Shown here in pieces: positions 36,252-44,894 of a DNA stretch of 51,145 nt (position 1 is its first letter; each line of letters opens with the position of its first letter). Origin of the DNA: Dehalococcoidia bacterium (GTDB lineage Bacteria > Chloroflexota > Dehalococcoidia > DSTF01 > JACRBR01); contig JAKFYB010000007.1 of the NCBI GenBank assembly GCA_021731085.1, positions 96,907 to 148,051 of the forward strand, read 5' to 3'. The notes under the pieces were generated by a model. That model searched no databases. It had not been told where the DNA came from and saw only the letters and a list, made by a program, of their open reading frames with translations. The position numbers and the translations under genes were made by a program.

Positions 36252-37124
36252 GTGTTGAAAGACTTTGTTGGGAAGACGGCGGTGATTACAGGGGCGGCGA
36301 GCGGGATCGGGCGGGCGATGGCGGAGCGGTTCGCGCGCGAGGGAATGCGCGTCGTGCTGGCCGACGTCGAGGATGCACCGTTGCAGGCGGCGGCGGTTGA
36401 GCTGCGCGCGCTCGGCGGCGGGTCGGAGTCTGACGTAATCGCGGTGCGGACGGACGTGCGCAAGCTCGATGAGATCGAGGCGCTACGTGACCGGGCGGTC
36501 GATGCGTTCGGGAAGGTGCACGTGCTGTGCAACAACGCGGGCGTCGGCACGGGCGGCTTCACGTGGGACACGACGAACGCCGACTGGGAATGGGTGCTGG
36601 GCGTCAACCTGTGGGGCGTGATCCACGGCGTGCGGACGTTTCTGCCGGGGATGATCGCGCACGGCGAGGAGGGGCACGTCGTGAACACAGCGTCGATGGC
36701 GGGCCTCGTGGCGGGGCCGTTCATGGGGCCGTACAACGTGAGCAAGTACGGCGTCGTCGCGCTGTCGGAGACGCTGCTGCACGAGCTGCGGATGGCGGCG
36801 CCGCAGGTTGGAGTGTCGGTGCTGTGCCCGGGCTTCGTGAGCACGCGGATCAACGAATCAGGACGCAACCGGCCGGCGGAACTACCCGCGCGCGAGGCGG
36901 TCGACGCTGCGCAGGCAGGCGTCGGCGGGCCGCAGCTGCAGACGCTGATGTCGGAGCGGATCGCTGCGGGCACGCCCCCCCCGGAGATCGCGGCAGAGGT
37001 GTTCGAGGCAGTACGCGAAGGGCGCTTCTATATTCTTACGCACCCGGAGATGAAGCCGGCGATCGAGTCGCGGTTCTCGGCCATCATGGGGGATGGCGTA
37101 CCAGGTTCGCCGGGGTTTGTTTGA
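36252..37124 (+). CDS. Short-chain dehydrogenase/reductase
   Basis: A 290-residue NAD(P)-dependent oxidoreductase. The cofactor motif TAVITGAASGIGRAMAERFAREG is at the N-terminus, NNAGVGTGG follows, the active site is YNVSKYGVVAL and the PG motif is VSVLCPGFVSTRI. The start is GTG at 36252 with GGAGGG upstream. An 8-base C run at 36975-36982 lies in the reading frame. It probably acts on the same pathway as the adjacent CMD-like and VOC-like proteins, but no substrate can be named. Confidence 0.93.
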   Translation: MLKDFVGKTAVITGAASGIGRAMAERFAREGMRVVLADVEDAPLQAAAVELRALGGGSESDVIAVRTDVRKLDEIEALRDRAVDAFGKVHVLCNNAGVGTGGFTWDTTNADWEWVLGVNLWGVIHGVRTFLPGMIAHGEEGHVVNTASMAGLVAGPFMGPYNVSKYGVVALSETLLHELRMAAPQVGVSVLCPGFVSTRINESGRNRPAELPAREAVDAAQAGVGGPQLQTLMSERIAAGTPPPEIAAEVFEAVREGRFYILTHPEMKPAIESRFSAIMGDGVPGSPGFV

Positions 37125-37217
37125 GGCGCTCTGCGATGGATCCAAGTCGGGTTCAGGGCGTTCATAACTTGACGCGCGGCGGCATGGACTTCCGCGCTTC
37201 TTCATATATTCGAACGT

Positions 37218-38045
37218 ATGGGCGCGCCTTTTCGTCTCATCCAACTGATCTTGCTGGCCCTTGCATTAGTCGTGGCCACTAGCCAAACACGCGCACAAGC
37301 CGCCGACACATCAAATCTGGGAGCGCAATTCGAGTCCGCATCTCGCATGCTGGGGTCCGACGGTGATGGCGATGGCGTCGTCGATGGAATTGACAATTGC
37401 CCATCCAACTCGAACGCGGATCAACTGAACACGGACAGCATGTTCTCGTACAGCGTTTCGTCGGCATCGCCGCCCGTCGCCGACGCGCCGCCAGGAGACC
37501 GCACGCGGCCCGTCGGCGATGCAATGGGCGATGCGTGCGATGCGGACGATGACAATGACGGGATCAGCGACGCCGTCGAGGGGACGCTGGGCGTGCCGAG
37601 CCCACCCGGGCCGTGCGTGAGCGCGTCGGCGCCACTGGACCCACGGAATCACGACACTGACTCAGACGGGGCGATGGATTTGGCGGAGTGCACGCTGGGC
37701 ACGAATCCGGCGGACGGCGCCCTGCGGCCAAGCCTGACGGCGTGTGCGACGCATTTGAGTGTGACGGTGACGACAGATACGGACGGCGACGGGATTCGCG
37801 ATGCGGTGGAGTTCTGCGGCTACGGTTCGTCGCGGACGGCGACGGATACGGATCTGGATGGCTGCGAAGATGGACTGGAGGTCGCATCGGTCGACACGAA
37901 CCGGGTGGTGAACTCAAACGACCTGCTCGCCGTGGCGCTGCAATTTTCGCGGACTGATCGACTGGTGCAGGATATCGATAAGAACGGAATCGTTAACTCC
38001 AACGACCTGCTGGTTGTTGCCTCGAACTTCTTGAGGGTCTGCTGA
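37218..38045 (+). CDS. Small secreted TSP3/dockerin-like protein
   Basis: A 275-residue secreted protein with a signal peptide (RLIQLILLALALVVATSQT), three to four thrombospondin type 3-like Asp-rich loops (DGDGDGVVDGIDNCP, DDDNDGISDAVE, DTDSDGAMDLAE, DTDGDGIRDAVE) and a dockerin-like end. The second loop pair is VVNSNDLLAVALQF and DIDKNGIVNSNDLLVVASNF, closing on LRVC. The first Cys of the clasp is in DTDLDGCEDGLE. It has no other domain, so it is almost the isolated form of the C-terminal module in the proteins at 11196 and 47366. Function unknown; calcium binding is likely. Confidence 0.85.
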   Translation: MGAPFRLIQLILLALALVVATSQTRAQAADTSNLGAQFESASRMLGSDGDGDGVVDGIDNCPSNSNADQLNTDSMFSYSVSSASPPVADAPPGDRTRPVGDAMGDACDADDDNDGISDAVEGTLGVPSPPGPCVSASAPLDPRNHDTDSDGAMDLAECTLGTNPADGALRPSLTACATHLSVTVTTDTDGDGIRDAVEFCGYGSSRTATDTDLDGCEDGLEVASVDTNRVVNSNDLLAVALQFSRTDRLVQDIDKNGIVNSNDLLVVASNFLRVC

Positions 38046-38075
38046 TCGCCGGCGGCGACGAGCCAAGCTGCGCCC

Positions 38076-39698
38076 CTAAGGAGTCTGTGCCGGGACTTCG
38101 ATGGCGATCAGGTGCATGCGGCCGTTGTGCTTGATCGTGCGGACGGTGGCGTTGGGGTGGGCGGCTTCGATCGCCGGAAGCATGTCGACGTAGTCGTCCA
38201 TGAGGACGAAGACGGTGGGGCGCGTGGGGTCGTCGATGGTGACGACGCGGTTGCGGTCGCTGAAGTCGGCGCTGCGATCCTCTCCTTCGACGTCCGGCGC
38301 GAGGAAGCGGTAGATCTCCTGGTTGATCGGCGCGCGCCAGCTGTAGAGCAGGACGTACGCGCCGTCGGGCAGCGTGTCCATGTACTCCGCTGACGTGCGG
38401 ACCTCCTCGTGGTAGATGAACCGCGGCCAGTCGGCTTTTCGCCACGTCCAGAAGTAGTCGTACACGGTGGTCGCGCTGATGATGGCCACCATCACAACGA
38501 CGGCGGCGCCGCTGATCACGGCGACATCGCGGCGTTCGTGCCAGGCGCGGCGGGCCGTGCGCCACATCGCGGCGAGCGGCAGCGCGGCGATCAGCATCGC
38601 GAAGGGCGCGGCAGCGACGGGCTGGCGCATGATCGAGCCCTGCTGGAGTACGGCGGGCAGCGGGATGATGATGACGCAGCAGAGCGCGGCGAGCGCGACG
38701 GGGTTGCGCCGCTGGCGGATGGCGAACCCGACCCCGATGAGCAACAGTATCACCGTCGCCGGATCGAACATCGGCCGAACGCCGTTGCCGTCGACGATGT
38801 CCTCCGAGGCATCCCAGGCGTAGGCGCCGGCGAACGTCTCGACCTGGCGGGCGATGAGGTCGGCCTTGCCGAGCGCGTCTTCGTCCTTGAACTCCTCCGT
38901 CCGCCATACGCCGACCTCGCTGTAGTTCTCGACGTGCCACCAGTAGGCTGAGTCGCGGTCGAGTAACTGCGTGAGCATCGGCGCGAAGACGACGACTGCG
39001 ACGGCGGCCGTGGTGAGCAGCGAGCCGCGCCACCATCGGAAGTCATCGCCGCGGCGGTAGGTGGTGAGCGTTGTGATCGCGAGAAAGACGGCGATGGCGA
39101 CGACGGCGACGGGATAGAGGTTGTAGGTGTACGTCCCGAGCCCGAGGAAGAAGCCGGCCGCGATGAACCAGCGACGACCGTGATAGCGGTCGCCCTCGCG
39201 CGTGTTCATCCCCCGCAGAATGCAGATGAGGACGGCGAGTGTGATCGTGCCGTACGAGATCGACCAGTGGGCGACGCGGCTGTACAGCAGGTGCCAGTAC
39301 GAAAAGGCGAGCAGCGTCGCGGCGAGAAACGCCTCCGTACGCCCGTACGCCTGGCGCACGAAGACGTAGAGCAGCGGCACGGCGGCGAGCCCGACGAGCG
39401 CGAGCGGCAGTCGCATCGCGAACGGCGTCCAGCCGAAGAGCAGGAACGACGGCAGCGTGAGGTAGGCGTGGCCGGCGGGCTGGCCGAGAACGGCGCGCGT
39501 GTATACCGTCCAGAGTTCGCCATCGAGAATCTTGCGGCCGTCGGTGGCGAGCTGCGCCTCGTCGGGGTGGACGCCGTACGGCAGCTCGCCGAGCATGATC
39601 AGGCGCAGGATGGCGGCGGCGATCGTGACGATCGCGAGCAGTGTGAGGTCGGCGGCGAGCGGGTGGTCGGCGTAATAGCCGCGAATGCGCTGCATCAC
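38076..39698 (-). CDS. GT39-type membrane glycosyltransferase
   Basis: A 540-residue polytopic membrane protein of the ArnT/PMT-like GT-C fold. The first extracytoplasmic loop carries the family Asp-Glu pair in PYGVHPDEAQLATDGRKILDG, followed by about ten helices (LRLPLALVGLAAVPLLYVFV, FIAAGFFLGLGTYTYNLYPVAV and others) and a soluble C-terminal domain. It probably transfers a sugar from a polyprenyl-phosphate donor to a surface acceptor. Its ATG overlaps the stop of the small upstream gene by 4 bp. Confidence 0.85.
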   Translation of the reverse strand: MMQRIRGYYADHPLAADLTLLAIVTIAAAILRLIMLGELPYGVHPDEAQLATDGRKILDGELWTVYTRAVLGQPAGHAYLTLPSFLLFGWTPFAMRLPLALVGLAAVPLLYVFVRQAYGRTEAFLAATLLAFSYWHLLYSRVAHWSISYGTITLAVLICILRGMNTREGDRYHGRRWFIAAGFFLGLGTYTYNLYPVAVVAIAVFLAITTLTTYRRGDDFRWWRGSLLTTAAVAVVVFAPMLTQLLDRDSAYWWHVENYSEVGVWRTEEFKDEDALGKADLIARQVETFAGAYAWDASEDIVDGNGVRPMFDPATVILLLIGVGFAIRQRRNPVALAALCCVIIIPLPAVLQQGSIMRQPVAAAPFAMLIAALPLAAMWRTARRAWHERRDVAVISGAAVVVMVAIISATTVYDYFWTWRKADWPRFIYHEEVRTSAEYMDTLPDGAYVLLYSWRAPINQEIYRFLAPDVEGEDRSADFSDRNRVVTIDDPTRPTVFVLMDDYVDMLPAIEAAHPNATVRTIKHNGRMHLIAIEVPAQTP

Positions 39699-40138
39699 AG
39701 CTCGAACGATAACCGGATGCGTGCGTTGGCGTCGGCGGCGGCGTGGACGATGCGCCCGAGCTCCGCGAGACGCTCGGCGAGATCGGGCGTATCGGCCGTC
39801 AGCGTCGCGATGCGATCGTCGCCTGAGGAAACTGCATCCGCCGAGGCGAGCGCATCGAGGACGGCGTCGATGTTGGCGGCGAGGGGTGCGGCGTCCTGCC
39901 AGACGCGGTCGAACTCGGCCTGGTCGGCTTCTACTTCTATATCACGGTCGGCGAACGTCATCAGCGGGCCCATATCGATCTTCCGTTCACCTCTCAGTAG
40001 CAGTACGAGCTGTGAGAGCGGGTGGATGGAGCCGTATTTCGTTGAGTAGCCGAGGGAGAGGAAGTACACGAGCGTGTCGGTGGGTCCGGTGAGGGTGGCG
40101 TCGATGGGCGGGTCGGTCTCGACGTGGAGTGTGGACAT
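39695..40138 (-). CDS. Unrecognised soluble protein, coupled to the GT39 gene
   Basis: A 147-residue protein of mixed alpha/beta character (VYFLSLGYSTKYGSIHPLSQLVLLLRGERKIDMG, DLAERLAELGRIVHAAADANARIRLSFEL) with no recognised family. It starts with ATG at 40138 and its stop overlaps the GT39 ATG, so the two are translated together. It could be a regulator or subunit of that enzyme, but this is inference. Confidence 0.6.
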   Translation of the reverse strand: MSTLHVETDPPIDATLTGPTDTLVYFLSLGYSTKYGSIHPLSQLVLLLRGERKIDMGPLMTFADRDIEVEADQAEFDRVWQDAAPLAANIDAVLDALASADAVSSGDDRIATLTADTPDLAERLAELGRIVHAAADANARIRLSFEL

Positions 40139-40140
40139 AT

Positions 40141-40176
40141 CAGGTGACAGGTTACAGGGGACTGGTTACAGAGGTT
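40141..40176. repeat. GGTTACAGG stutter repeat
   Basis: GGTGACAGGTTACAGGGGACTGGTTACAGAGG-like units of about 8-9 bases between the permease stop and the 147-residue gene. Confidence 0.65.
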
Positions 40177-40179
40177 CTC

Positions 40180-41436
40180 TTACGACGAGCGCAAGCCCCG
40201 CCGAAGCCCATAAACGGCGGCGCCGATCGCCAGGCACGCTATACCGGCGGCGATGGTCTGCCATGACAGACTCGCGGCGAGAGCGACGCAGCCGATGATG
40301 CCGCCGACGGCTACCCACTGTGGCCACCGGCGTTCCGTCGCGTCGAGCGTCCAGGCCGAGGCATTGGCGATCGCGTAGTACGTCAGGATGGCAAACGAAC
40401 TGAAGCCGATCGCCTCGCGCAGATCCAGTGTGGCGGCGAGGACGACGACCACCGCTCCTGCGGCGATCTCGGCACGATACGGGACCGCATAGCGTGGATG
40501 CACGGCATCGAGCCACACAGGGAGATCACGCTCGCGTGCCATCGCGAAGGCCGTACGACTGACACCAGCGAGCAGCGACAACAGGACGCCGAGCGACCCG
40601 ACCGCAGCGCCAACGCGAACGATCGGGGCGAGGCCGTCGTAGCCCGCCACCTCCACTACGGACACCAGGGGTGCAGGCGATGCGGCGAGGCCTTCGGGCG
40701 TCAACGCAACCAGCGCAGCGCAGATGACGATCGTATAGACGATCAGTGTGACCGCGAGGGCGATCGGGATCGCGCGCGGAATGGTGCGTGCGGGCTCGAC
40801 GACCTCTTCTCCGAGTGTGGCGATGCGGGCGTAACCGGCGAAGGCGAAGAACAGCAGCGCGGCGCCTTCGAGAACGCCGAGGCCTCCGGGCGGGCCACCA
40901 TCGGGGAGCACGCGGCCGCCGTCGATGCTGTCGATGCCGAACACCGAGAGCACGGCGACGGCGAGCGATGCGATGACGATGATGACGAGAATCGTCGCTG
41001 CGCGCGCGGTCTTTGTGACGCCGAGCACGTTGATCGCTGTGAACACGACGACGGCAGCGACGGCCAACGGACGCGCGGCGTCTTCGTCGACGTAGTAGCC
41101 GAACGTGAGCGCCATCGCCGCGCATGACGCGAGCTTGCCGATGACGAACCCCCAGCCCGCGAGGAAGCCCCAGAACGCGCCGAGCCGTTCGCGTCCGTAG
41201 ACGTACGTGCCACCTGCTGCCGGATAGATCGCGGCGAGTTGTGCGGACGAGAGAGCGTTGCAGAGCGCGACGACGGCGGCAAGCGCGAGGGCGACGAGCA
41301 GCCACGATCCGGCGGCATCAGCAGCGGGCGAGATGGCGGAGAAGATGCCGGCGCCGATCATCGCGCCAAGCCCGACGAAGACGGCGTCTGCGAGGCCGAG
41401 CTTTCGGGCGAGTTGGAGTTCGGTGCGATCGATCAC
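40180..41436 (-). CDS. APC-family amino acid permease
   Basis: About 418 residues with 12 helices. The first helix carries the unwound motif FVGLGAMIGAGIFSAI typical of APC transporters; FLAGWGFVIGKLASCAAMAL and LLFFAFAGYARIATLGEEVVEPARTIPRAI (consensus amphipathic region) follow. GTG at 41436 is preferred, giving the short cytosolic lead ELQLARKLGLADAVF; a TTG at 41484 would add 16 residues. Transported substrate unknown. Confidence 0.88.
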   Translation of the reverse strand: MIDRTELQLARKLGLADAVFVGLGAMIGAGIFSAISPAADAAGSWLLVALALAAVVALCNALSSAQLAAIYPAAGGTYVYGRERLGAFWGFLAGWGFVIGKLASCAAMALTFGYYVDEDAARPLAVAAVVVFTAINVLGVTKTARAATILVIIVIASLAVAVLSVFGIDSIDGGRVLPDGGPPGGLGVLEGAALLFFAFAGYARIATLGEEVVEPARTIPRAIPIALAVTLIVYTIVICAALVALTPEGLAASPAPLVSVVEVAGYDGLAPIVRVGAAVGSLGVLLSLLAGVSRTAFAMARERDLPVWLDAVHPRYAVPYRAEIAAGAVVVVLAATLDLREAIGFSSFAILTYYAIANASAWTLDATERRWPQWVAVGGIIGCVALAASLSWQTIAAGIACLAIGAAVYGLRRGLRSS

Positions 41437-41520
41437 AGGCCACAGCCTAACCTTCGTGGCAGCAGAGTCGAGGCCTAGCGACAAACGCTAACCTTCGCGG
41501 CACGCGTTTATACTCGTGCG

Positions 41521-42705
41521 ATGGGACCGCTTTCCGGCATTCGGGTTCTGGACTTTACGTGGGCGCTGGCAGGGCCCTACGGCACGATGATCCTCGCCGA
41601 CATGGGCGCGGAGGTCTGGAAGGTCGAGCCCGTCGGCATGAACGAGCGCGACCGCGCGCCGGGGCCGATCGTCGATGGCGTGAACGTCTATTTCTTCTCC
41701 GTGAACCGCGGCAAGCAGAGCATCCAGCTCGACTTGAAGAGCGACGAGGGACGCGAGATCGCGCTGTCGCTTGCCGAGCATGCTGATGTCGTGACGGAGA
41801 ACTTCGCGCCGGGGGCGATGAAGCGCCTCGGGCTGGACTACGGCGCCGTACGCGAACGAAATCCGCGCGTCGTCTACGCATCGACGTCGGGCTTCGGGCA
41901 AACGGGGCCCGATGCGGGGCGCGGTGCGGTCGATGTGATCGTGCAGGCGGCGAGCGGCCTGATGAGCATCACCGGGTACCCGAACGGACCGCCTGCGCGC
42001 GCGGGTTACTCGATCGCGGATATGGCGGCGGGGATGTACACGGCGATCGGCGTCCTCGGCGCGATCGTCGAGCGCGAACGTAGCGGCGAGGGGCAATACC
42101 TCGATGTCGGCATGCTGGACGCGCAACTGGCGCTGCTTGAGGGGCCGTTGAGCCGATACTTCGCGCTTGGTTCCGCGCCGGGCCGCATCGGATCGCGGCA
42201 CCCGCTGATCACGCCCTTCCAGGCGTTCGCGACGTCGGACGGGTACGTCGTCGTCGCGAACGTGAAGGATTGGACGCTGTTCTGCGCGCTCATGGAGTTG
42301 GATGAGCTGGCGCGCGATGTTCGGTTCACCACCAACGAACTGCGGACGCAGCATCATGCGGAGCTGGAGCCGCTGCTGTCGGCAGCGTTCGCGGGGCGGA
42401 CGACGGCGGATTGGATCGCGGCGCTTGAAGGCGCGTGCCTCGCCGGGCCGTTGAACACCATCGCGGACGTCGCGGCTTCACAGCAGGCCTTGCACCGGGA
42501 GTCGTTCGTCGATCTGCCGACGGCGGCGGGCGGAACGATGAAGGGCGTGAACTCGCCACTGAAGTTCTCGCGTACGCAGACGGACGTAACACGCGGCGCA
42601 GACGCGGCCGGCGGCAGCACGCGCGAGATCCTGCAGCGTGTGCTCCGGATGGACGACGCGCGGATCGCAGACCTGCTCGCGAACGGCATCATCGGCGGCG
42701 GCTAA
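41521..42705 (+). CDS. CaiB/BaiF-family (class III) CoA-transferase
   Basis: A 394-residue enzyme. The N-terminus GPLSGIRVLDFTWALAGPYGTMILADMGAEVWKVE and the Asp nucleophile segment VDVIVQAASGLMSITG are typical. NRGKQSIQLDLKSDEGREI and the C-terminal RIADLLANGIIGGG also fit. It transfers CoA between carboxylic acids such as formyl-/oxalyl- or carnitine/crotonobetaine-type substrates. It is divergent from the permease gene. Confidence 0.93.
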   Translation: MGPLSGIRVLDFTWALAGPYGTMILADMGAEVWKVEPVGMNERDRAPGPIVDGVNVYFFSVNRGKQSIQLDLKSDEGREIALSLAEHADVVTENFAPGAMKRLGLDYGAVRERNPRVVYASTSGFGQTGPDAGRGAVDVIVQAASGLMSITGYPNGPPARAGYSIADMAAGMYTAIGVLGAIVERERSGEGQYLDVGMLDAQLALLEGPLSRYFALGSAPGRIGSRHPLITPFQAFATSDGYVVVANVKDWTLFCALMELDELARDVRFTTNELRTQHHAELEPLLSAAFAGRTTADWIAALEGACLAGPLNTIADVAASQQALHRESFVDLPTAAGGTMKGVNSPLKFSRTQTDVTRGADAAGGSTREILQRVLRMDDARIADLLANGIIGGG

Positions 42706-42849
42706 TTCCAACAATCAATTGCACTCAGGTCGGCTGTATGCTCGGTCGTCGCCCAATCGGTGTAACAAAAGTTACGCAATTCGGGAACAAGCCCGGTTCG
42801 TCGTTTCAACATCGTTCCGAGCGGATATGATGCTGCGTTGGTTGGATAG

Positions 42850-42895
42850 GAAGCCGCCGATCGCGTCACAACATATAGCGACGCCCGGCGGCTTC
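42850..42895 (+). promoter_or_regulatory. Long leader hairpin before the lipoprotein gene
   Basis: GAAGCCGCCG (42850-42859) pairs perfectly with 42886-42895, and GCGTC (42863-42867) with GACGC (42880-42884), around a 12-base loop CACAACATATAG-like with an asymmetric internal loop. It ends about 10 bases before the AGGAGG of the gene, so it could control translation. It is not an attenuator with a T-tract. No known riboswitch consensus was recognised. Confidence 0.55.
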
Positions 42896-42919
42896 GTGTA
42901 TTCCCGGAGGAGGGACAGT

Positions 42920-43837
42920 TTGTTCATGGGAAAGAGACGAGAAAGTTGGTGGCTGCGGCTCGCGGTTGCGGGCGTGATGGTCATCAGCACGGCGGCGTTT
43001 GTCGCATGCGGCGGCGATGATGACGACGGCGATGCGGACACCACGCCGGGCGCAACGAGCGAAGCCACCAGCGCCGCAACAGCTGCGGCCACAACAGAGC
43101 CGGTGACAGGCGATGCGGCGGACATCGAGGCTGCGATGCAAGCCGTCTTCGATAACTGGAACGCGAAAGACGTCGACGCATTCGTCGCAGGATTCACGGA
43201 CGAAGGAATCGTTGCCGTGTTCGGCGAAGAAGGCCAGACCGCTGCCGATGTCGTGGCGACGCTGCCTGAGTTCATTGGCAGTGAGCAAATCGAAAACGTG
43301 ACGTTCGCCAACAGCGAAGCAAGCGGGACGACAGGCTCCACCGAAGTGCAGTTCTCCAGCGGCGGCGGCTTCGAGAAGAGCAAGTACTCCTTCGTGAAGG
43401 AAGGCGACGCCTGGCTGGTCAACGCTGAAGAACGGCTGGCCGTCGAGCTTCCTGACGGCGTGACGCCCGTGCACGTCGATGCGAACGAGTTCGCGTTCGG
43501 CGTCGACACAAACGAGATCACGACCACCACCACTGCGTTTGAGTTCACAAATGTAGGCGAACAGCCGCACGAATTGGTGCTCGTGAGCATTCCCGTCGAT
43601 GCCGTTATCGACGACCTGCTGGCCCAGTTCGCCGCGTCCGAGGACGGCGAGGTGCCTGGCACGGAGTTCGCTGGGTTCGTCGACGCGGAGCCCGGTGACA
43701 CGAACAATCTCGTGCTCGCTGAGCCGCTCGCGTCGGGGCGTTACGTGATGCTGTGCTTCTTCCCGGATCTCGATGAGGGCGAGGAAGGCACACCGCACGC
43801 GCTGAAGGGCATGGTCAAGGATTTTACGATCCAGTAG
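42920..43837 (+). CDS. Secreted lipoprotein with NTF2-like and cupredoxin-like regions
   Basis: About 305 residues. An N-terminal signal (WLRLAVAGVMVISTAAFVAC) ends in a lipobox Cys (FVAC), then an Asp/Thr/Ala-rich linker. A SnoaL/NTF2-like domain (IEAAMQAVFDNWNAKDVDAFVAGFTDEGIVAVFGEEG) is followed by a beta domain (FAFGVDTNEITTTTTAFEFTNVGEQPHELVLVSIP ... GRYVMLCFFPD) that resembles a plastocyanin-like fold with His and Cys in copper-ligand-like places. TTG at 42920 has GGAGGAGGG at proper distance; ATG at 42926 is possible. Acts on the cell surface; role unknown. Confidence 0.8.
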   Translation: MFMGKRRESWWLRLAVAGVMVISTAAFVACGGDDDDGDADTTPGATSEATSAATAAATTEPVTGDAADIEAAMQAVFDNWNAKDVDAFVAGFTDEGIVAVFGEEGQTAADVVATLPEFIGSEQIENVTFANSEASGTTGSTEVQFSSGGGFEKSKYSFVKEGDAWLVNAEERLAVELPDGVTPVHVDANEFAFGVDTNEITTTTTAFEFTNVGEQPHELVLVSIPVDAVIDDLLAQFAASEDGEVPGTEFAGFVDAEPGDTNNLVLAEPLASGRYVMLCFFPDLDEGEEGTPHALKGMVKDFTIQ

Positions 43838-43852
43838 TGTCGCGAATCATCG

Positions 43853-43877
43853 TAGGGGCGGCCCTATGTGGCCGCCC
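43853..43877. repeat. GGGCGGCC hairpin repeat, copy 1
   Basis: GGGCGGCC (43856-43863), six bases, GGCCGCCC (43870-43877), preceded by CGTAG. A second copy in the reverse orientation is at 45412-45439. Confidence 0.75.
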
Positions 43878-43890
43878 GCTCGCTGAAGTC

Positions 43891-43918
43891 GAGAGGGGGC
43901 GCATCGAGCGCCCTCTCT
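43891..43918. terminator. Hairpin between lipoprotein and TetR genes
   Basis: GAGAGGG, a 2-base bulge, CGC, a 5-base loop, then GCGCCCTCTC. It is followed by TTGTTG, so it may terminate the lipoprotein transcript; the convergent TetR gene would also meet it. Confidence 0.5.
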
Positions 43919-43956
43919 TGTTGCCCGTCGATGTCGCTCGCCGAATCGGCCAGTGC

Positions 43957-44553
43957 CTACGCCGAATCGGCGAGCGCCTCTTTCACAGCAGCAACCATCG
44001 ACGCGCCGGCGACCTTTAGTGCCTCCGTGTTGCGGAGGGCGCGGCACAACATGAAGGCACCTTCGATGCTGATGATGAGTTGTATGGCGAGCGCGCGTGA
44101 CTGGCGCTTTCCGATGCCGTGGCCGCGGAACCACATCGCTGCCCCGTCGATCCAGCTCTCGAAAACATCGGCAGTGGCGAGACGCAGCGGCTCGTTCGTG
44201 CTGGCAACTTCAAGCGCGATCGTGGCGATGGGGCATGCGTCGGCGTAGTCCGTCTGCTCGAGTACAGCCGCGGCGCCTGCAAAGCAGTCACGGACACCGG
44301 TCACGGGATCGCCCGACACCGACATGATGCCCATGACGAGGTCGAAGTACATCGCGCCCGATGCGCGGATCACTTCCGCACCGAGCTGCTCCTTGCCGCC
44401 GGGAAAGTGGTGGTAGAGCGAACCGAAGGGGGCGTTGGCGTTCGCGACGATCTGCTTCATGCCGGTGCCGGTGTAGCCCTGGCGGCGAAAAAGCTCGGAC
44501 GTGGCATCGAGGATGCGATCCCTTGTCTGAGTCTGAATCTGGGTCTCGGGCAT
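43957..44553 (-). CDS. TetR-family transcriptional regulator
   Basis: A 198-residue repressor. The N-terminal HTH reads DRILDATSELFRRQGYTGTGMKQIVANANAPFGSLYHHFPGGKEQL, close to the standard TetR core, and the C-terminal ligand domain is helical. It is divergent from a two-gene operon, and paired palindromes lie between them. The ligand cannot be read from sequence. Confidence 0.92.
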   Translation of the reverse strand: MPETQIQTQTRDRILDATSELFRRQGYTGTGMKQIVANANAPFGSLYHHFPGGKEQLGAEVIRASGAMYFDLVMGIMSVSGDPVTGVRDCFAGAAAVLEQTDYADACPIATIALEVASTNEPLRLATADVFESWIDGAAMWFRGHGIGKRQSRALAIQLIISIEGAFMLCRALRNTEALKVAGASMVAAVKEALADSA

Positions 44554-44600
44554 GAATAGGCCTCCGGTGGGGTTGCGCCGATTGGCCCAGTATATCTAGA

Positions 44601-44637
44601 ATAGAGCGTTCTATCTACTAGAGAGATCACTCTAGTA
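44601..44637. promoter_or_regulatory. Paired operator palindromes in TetR gap
   Basis: TACTAGAG (44616-44623), six bases, CTCTAGTA (44630-44637) is a perfect inverted repeat. ATAGA (44601-44605), GCGT, TCTAT (44610-44614) is a weaker one next to it. Both lie about 50-85 bp before the TetR ATG and just before the divergent small gene, where a TetR dimer would block both. Confidence 0.7.
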
Positions 44638-44653
44638 AGCCGGGAGGATCGCC

Positions 44654-44884
44654 GTGCAAGACTTTGCCATCTTCGATAGCGTCGACTACGCCAATGCTGC
44701 CGCCTCCGAACGCGAACGCGCGATGAACGCGACACGACAGTCTCTCGAATACCGCCGCCTGGCGGCCGACGCGCACGGCGCACGCGAGACGTCGCTGTTC
44801 CGCAAGCTGCTCGCTGGTCCTTCCGCCTGTGGACACGCATCGCGCGAGCCCGCTGCGTCCGCCGGATGGAGTTCGTGGGTCTAG
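44654..44884 (+). CDS. Small unrecognised protein, first of TetR-divergent operon
   Basis: A 76-residue protein with GTG start (44654) preceded by GGGAGGA. It contains DFAIFDSVDYANAAASERERAMNATRQSLEYRRLAADAHGARETSLFRKLLAG, likely helical. Its C-terminus is Ser/Ala-rich. It sits 10 bp before the membrane-protein gene and opposite the TetR gene. No family was recognised. Confidence 0.5.
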   Translation: MQDFAIFDSVDYANAAASERERAMNATRQSLEYRRLAADAHGARETSLFRKLLAGPSACGHASREPAASAGWSSWV

Positions 44885-44894
44885 GAGCGGAGCG

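Noticed and set aside
36975-36982. 8-base C run in the SDR gene as a phase-variable tract
   Set aside because: A single run of this length is not exceptional at this GC content, and the enzyme has no surface or defence role.
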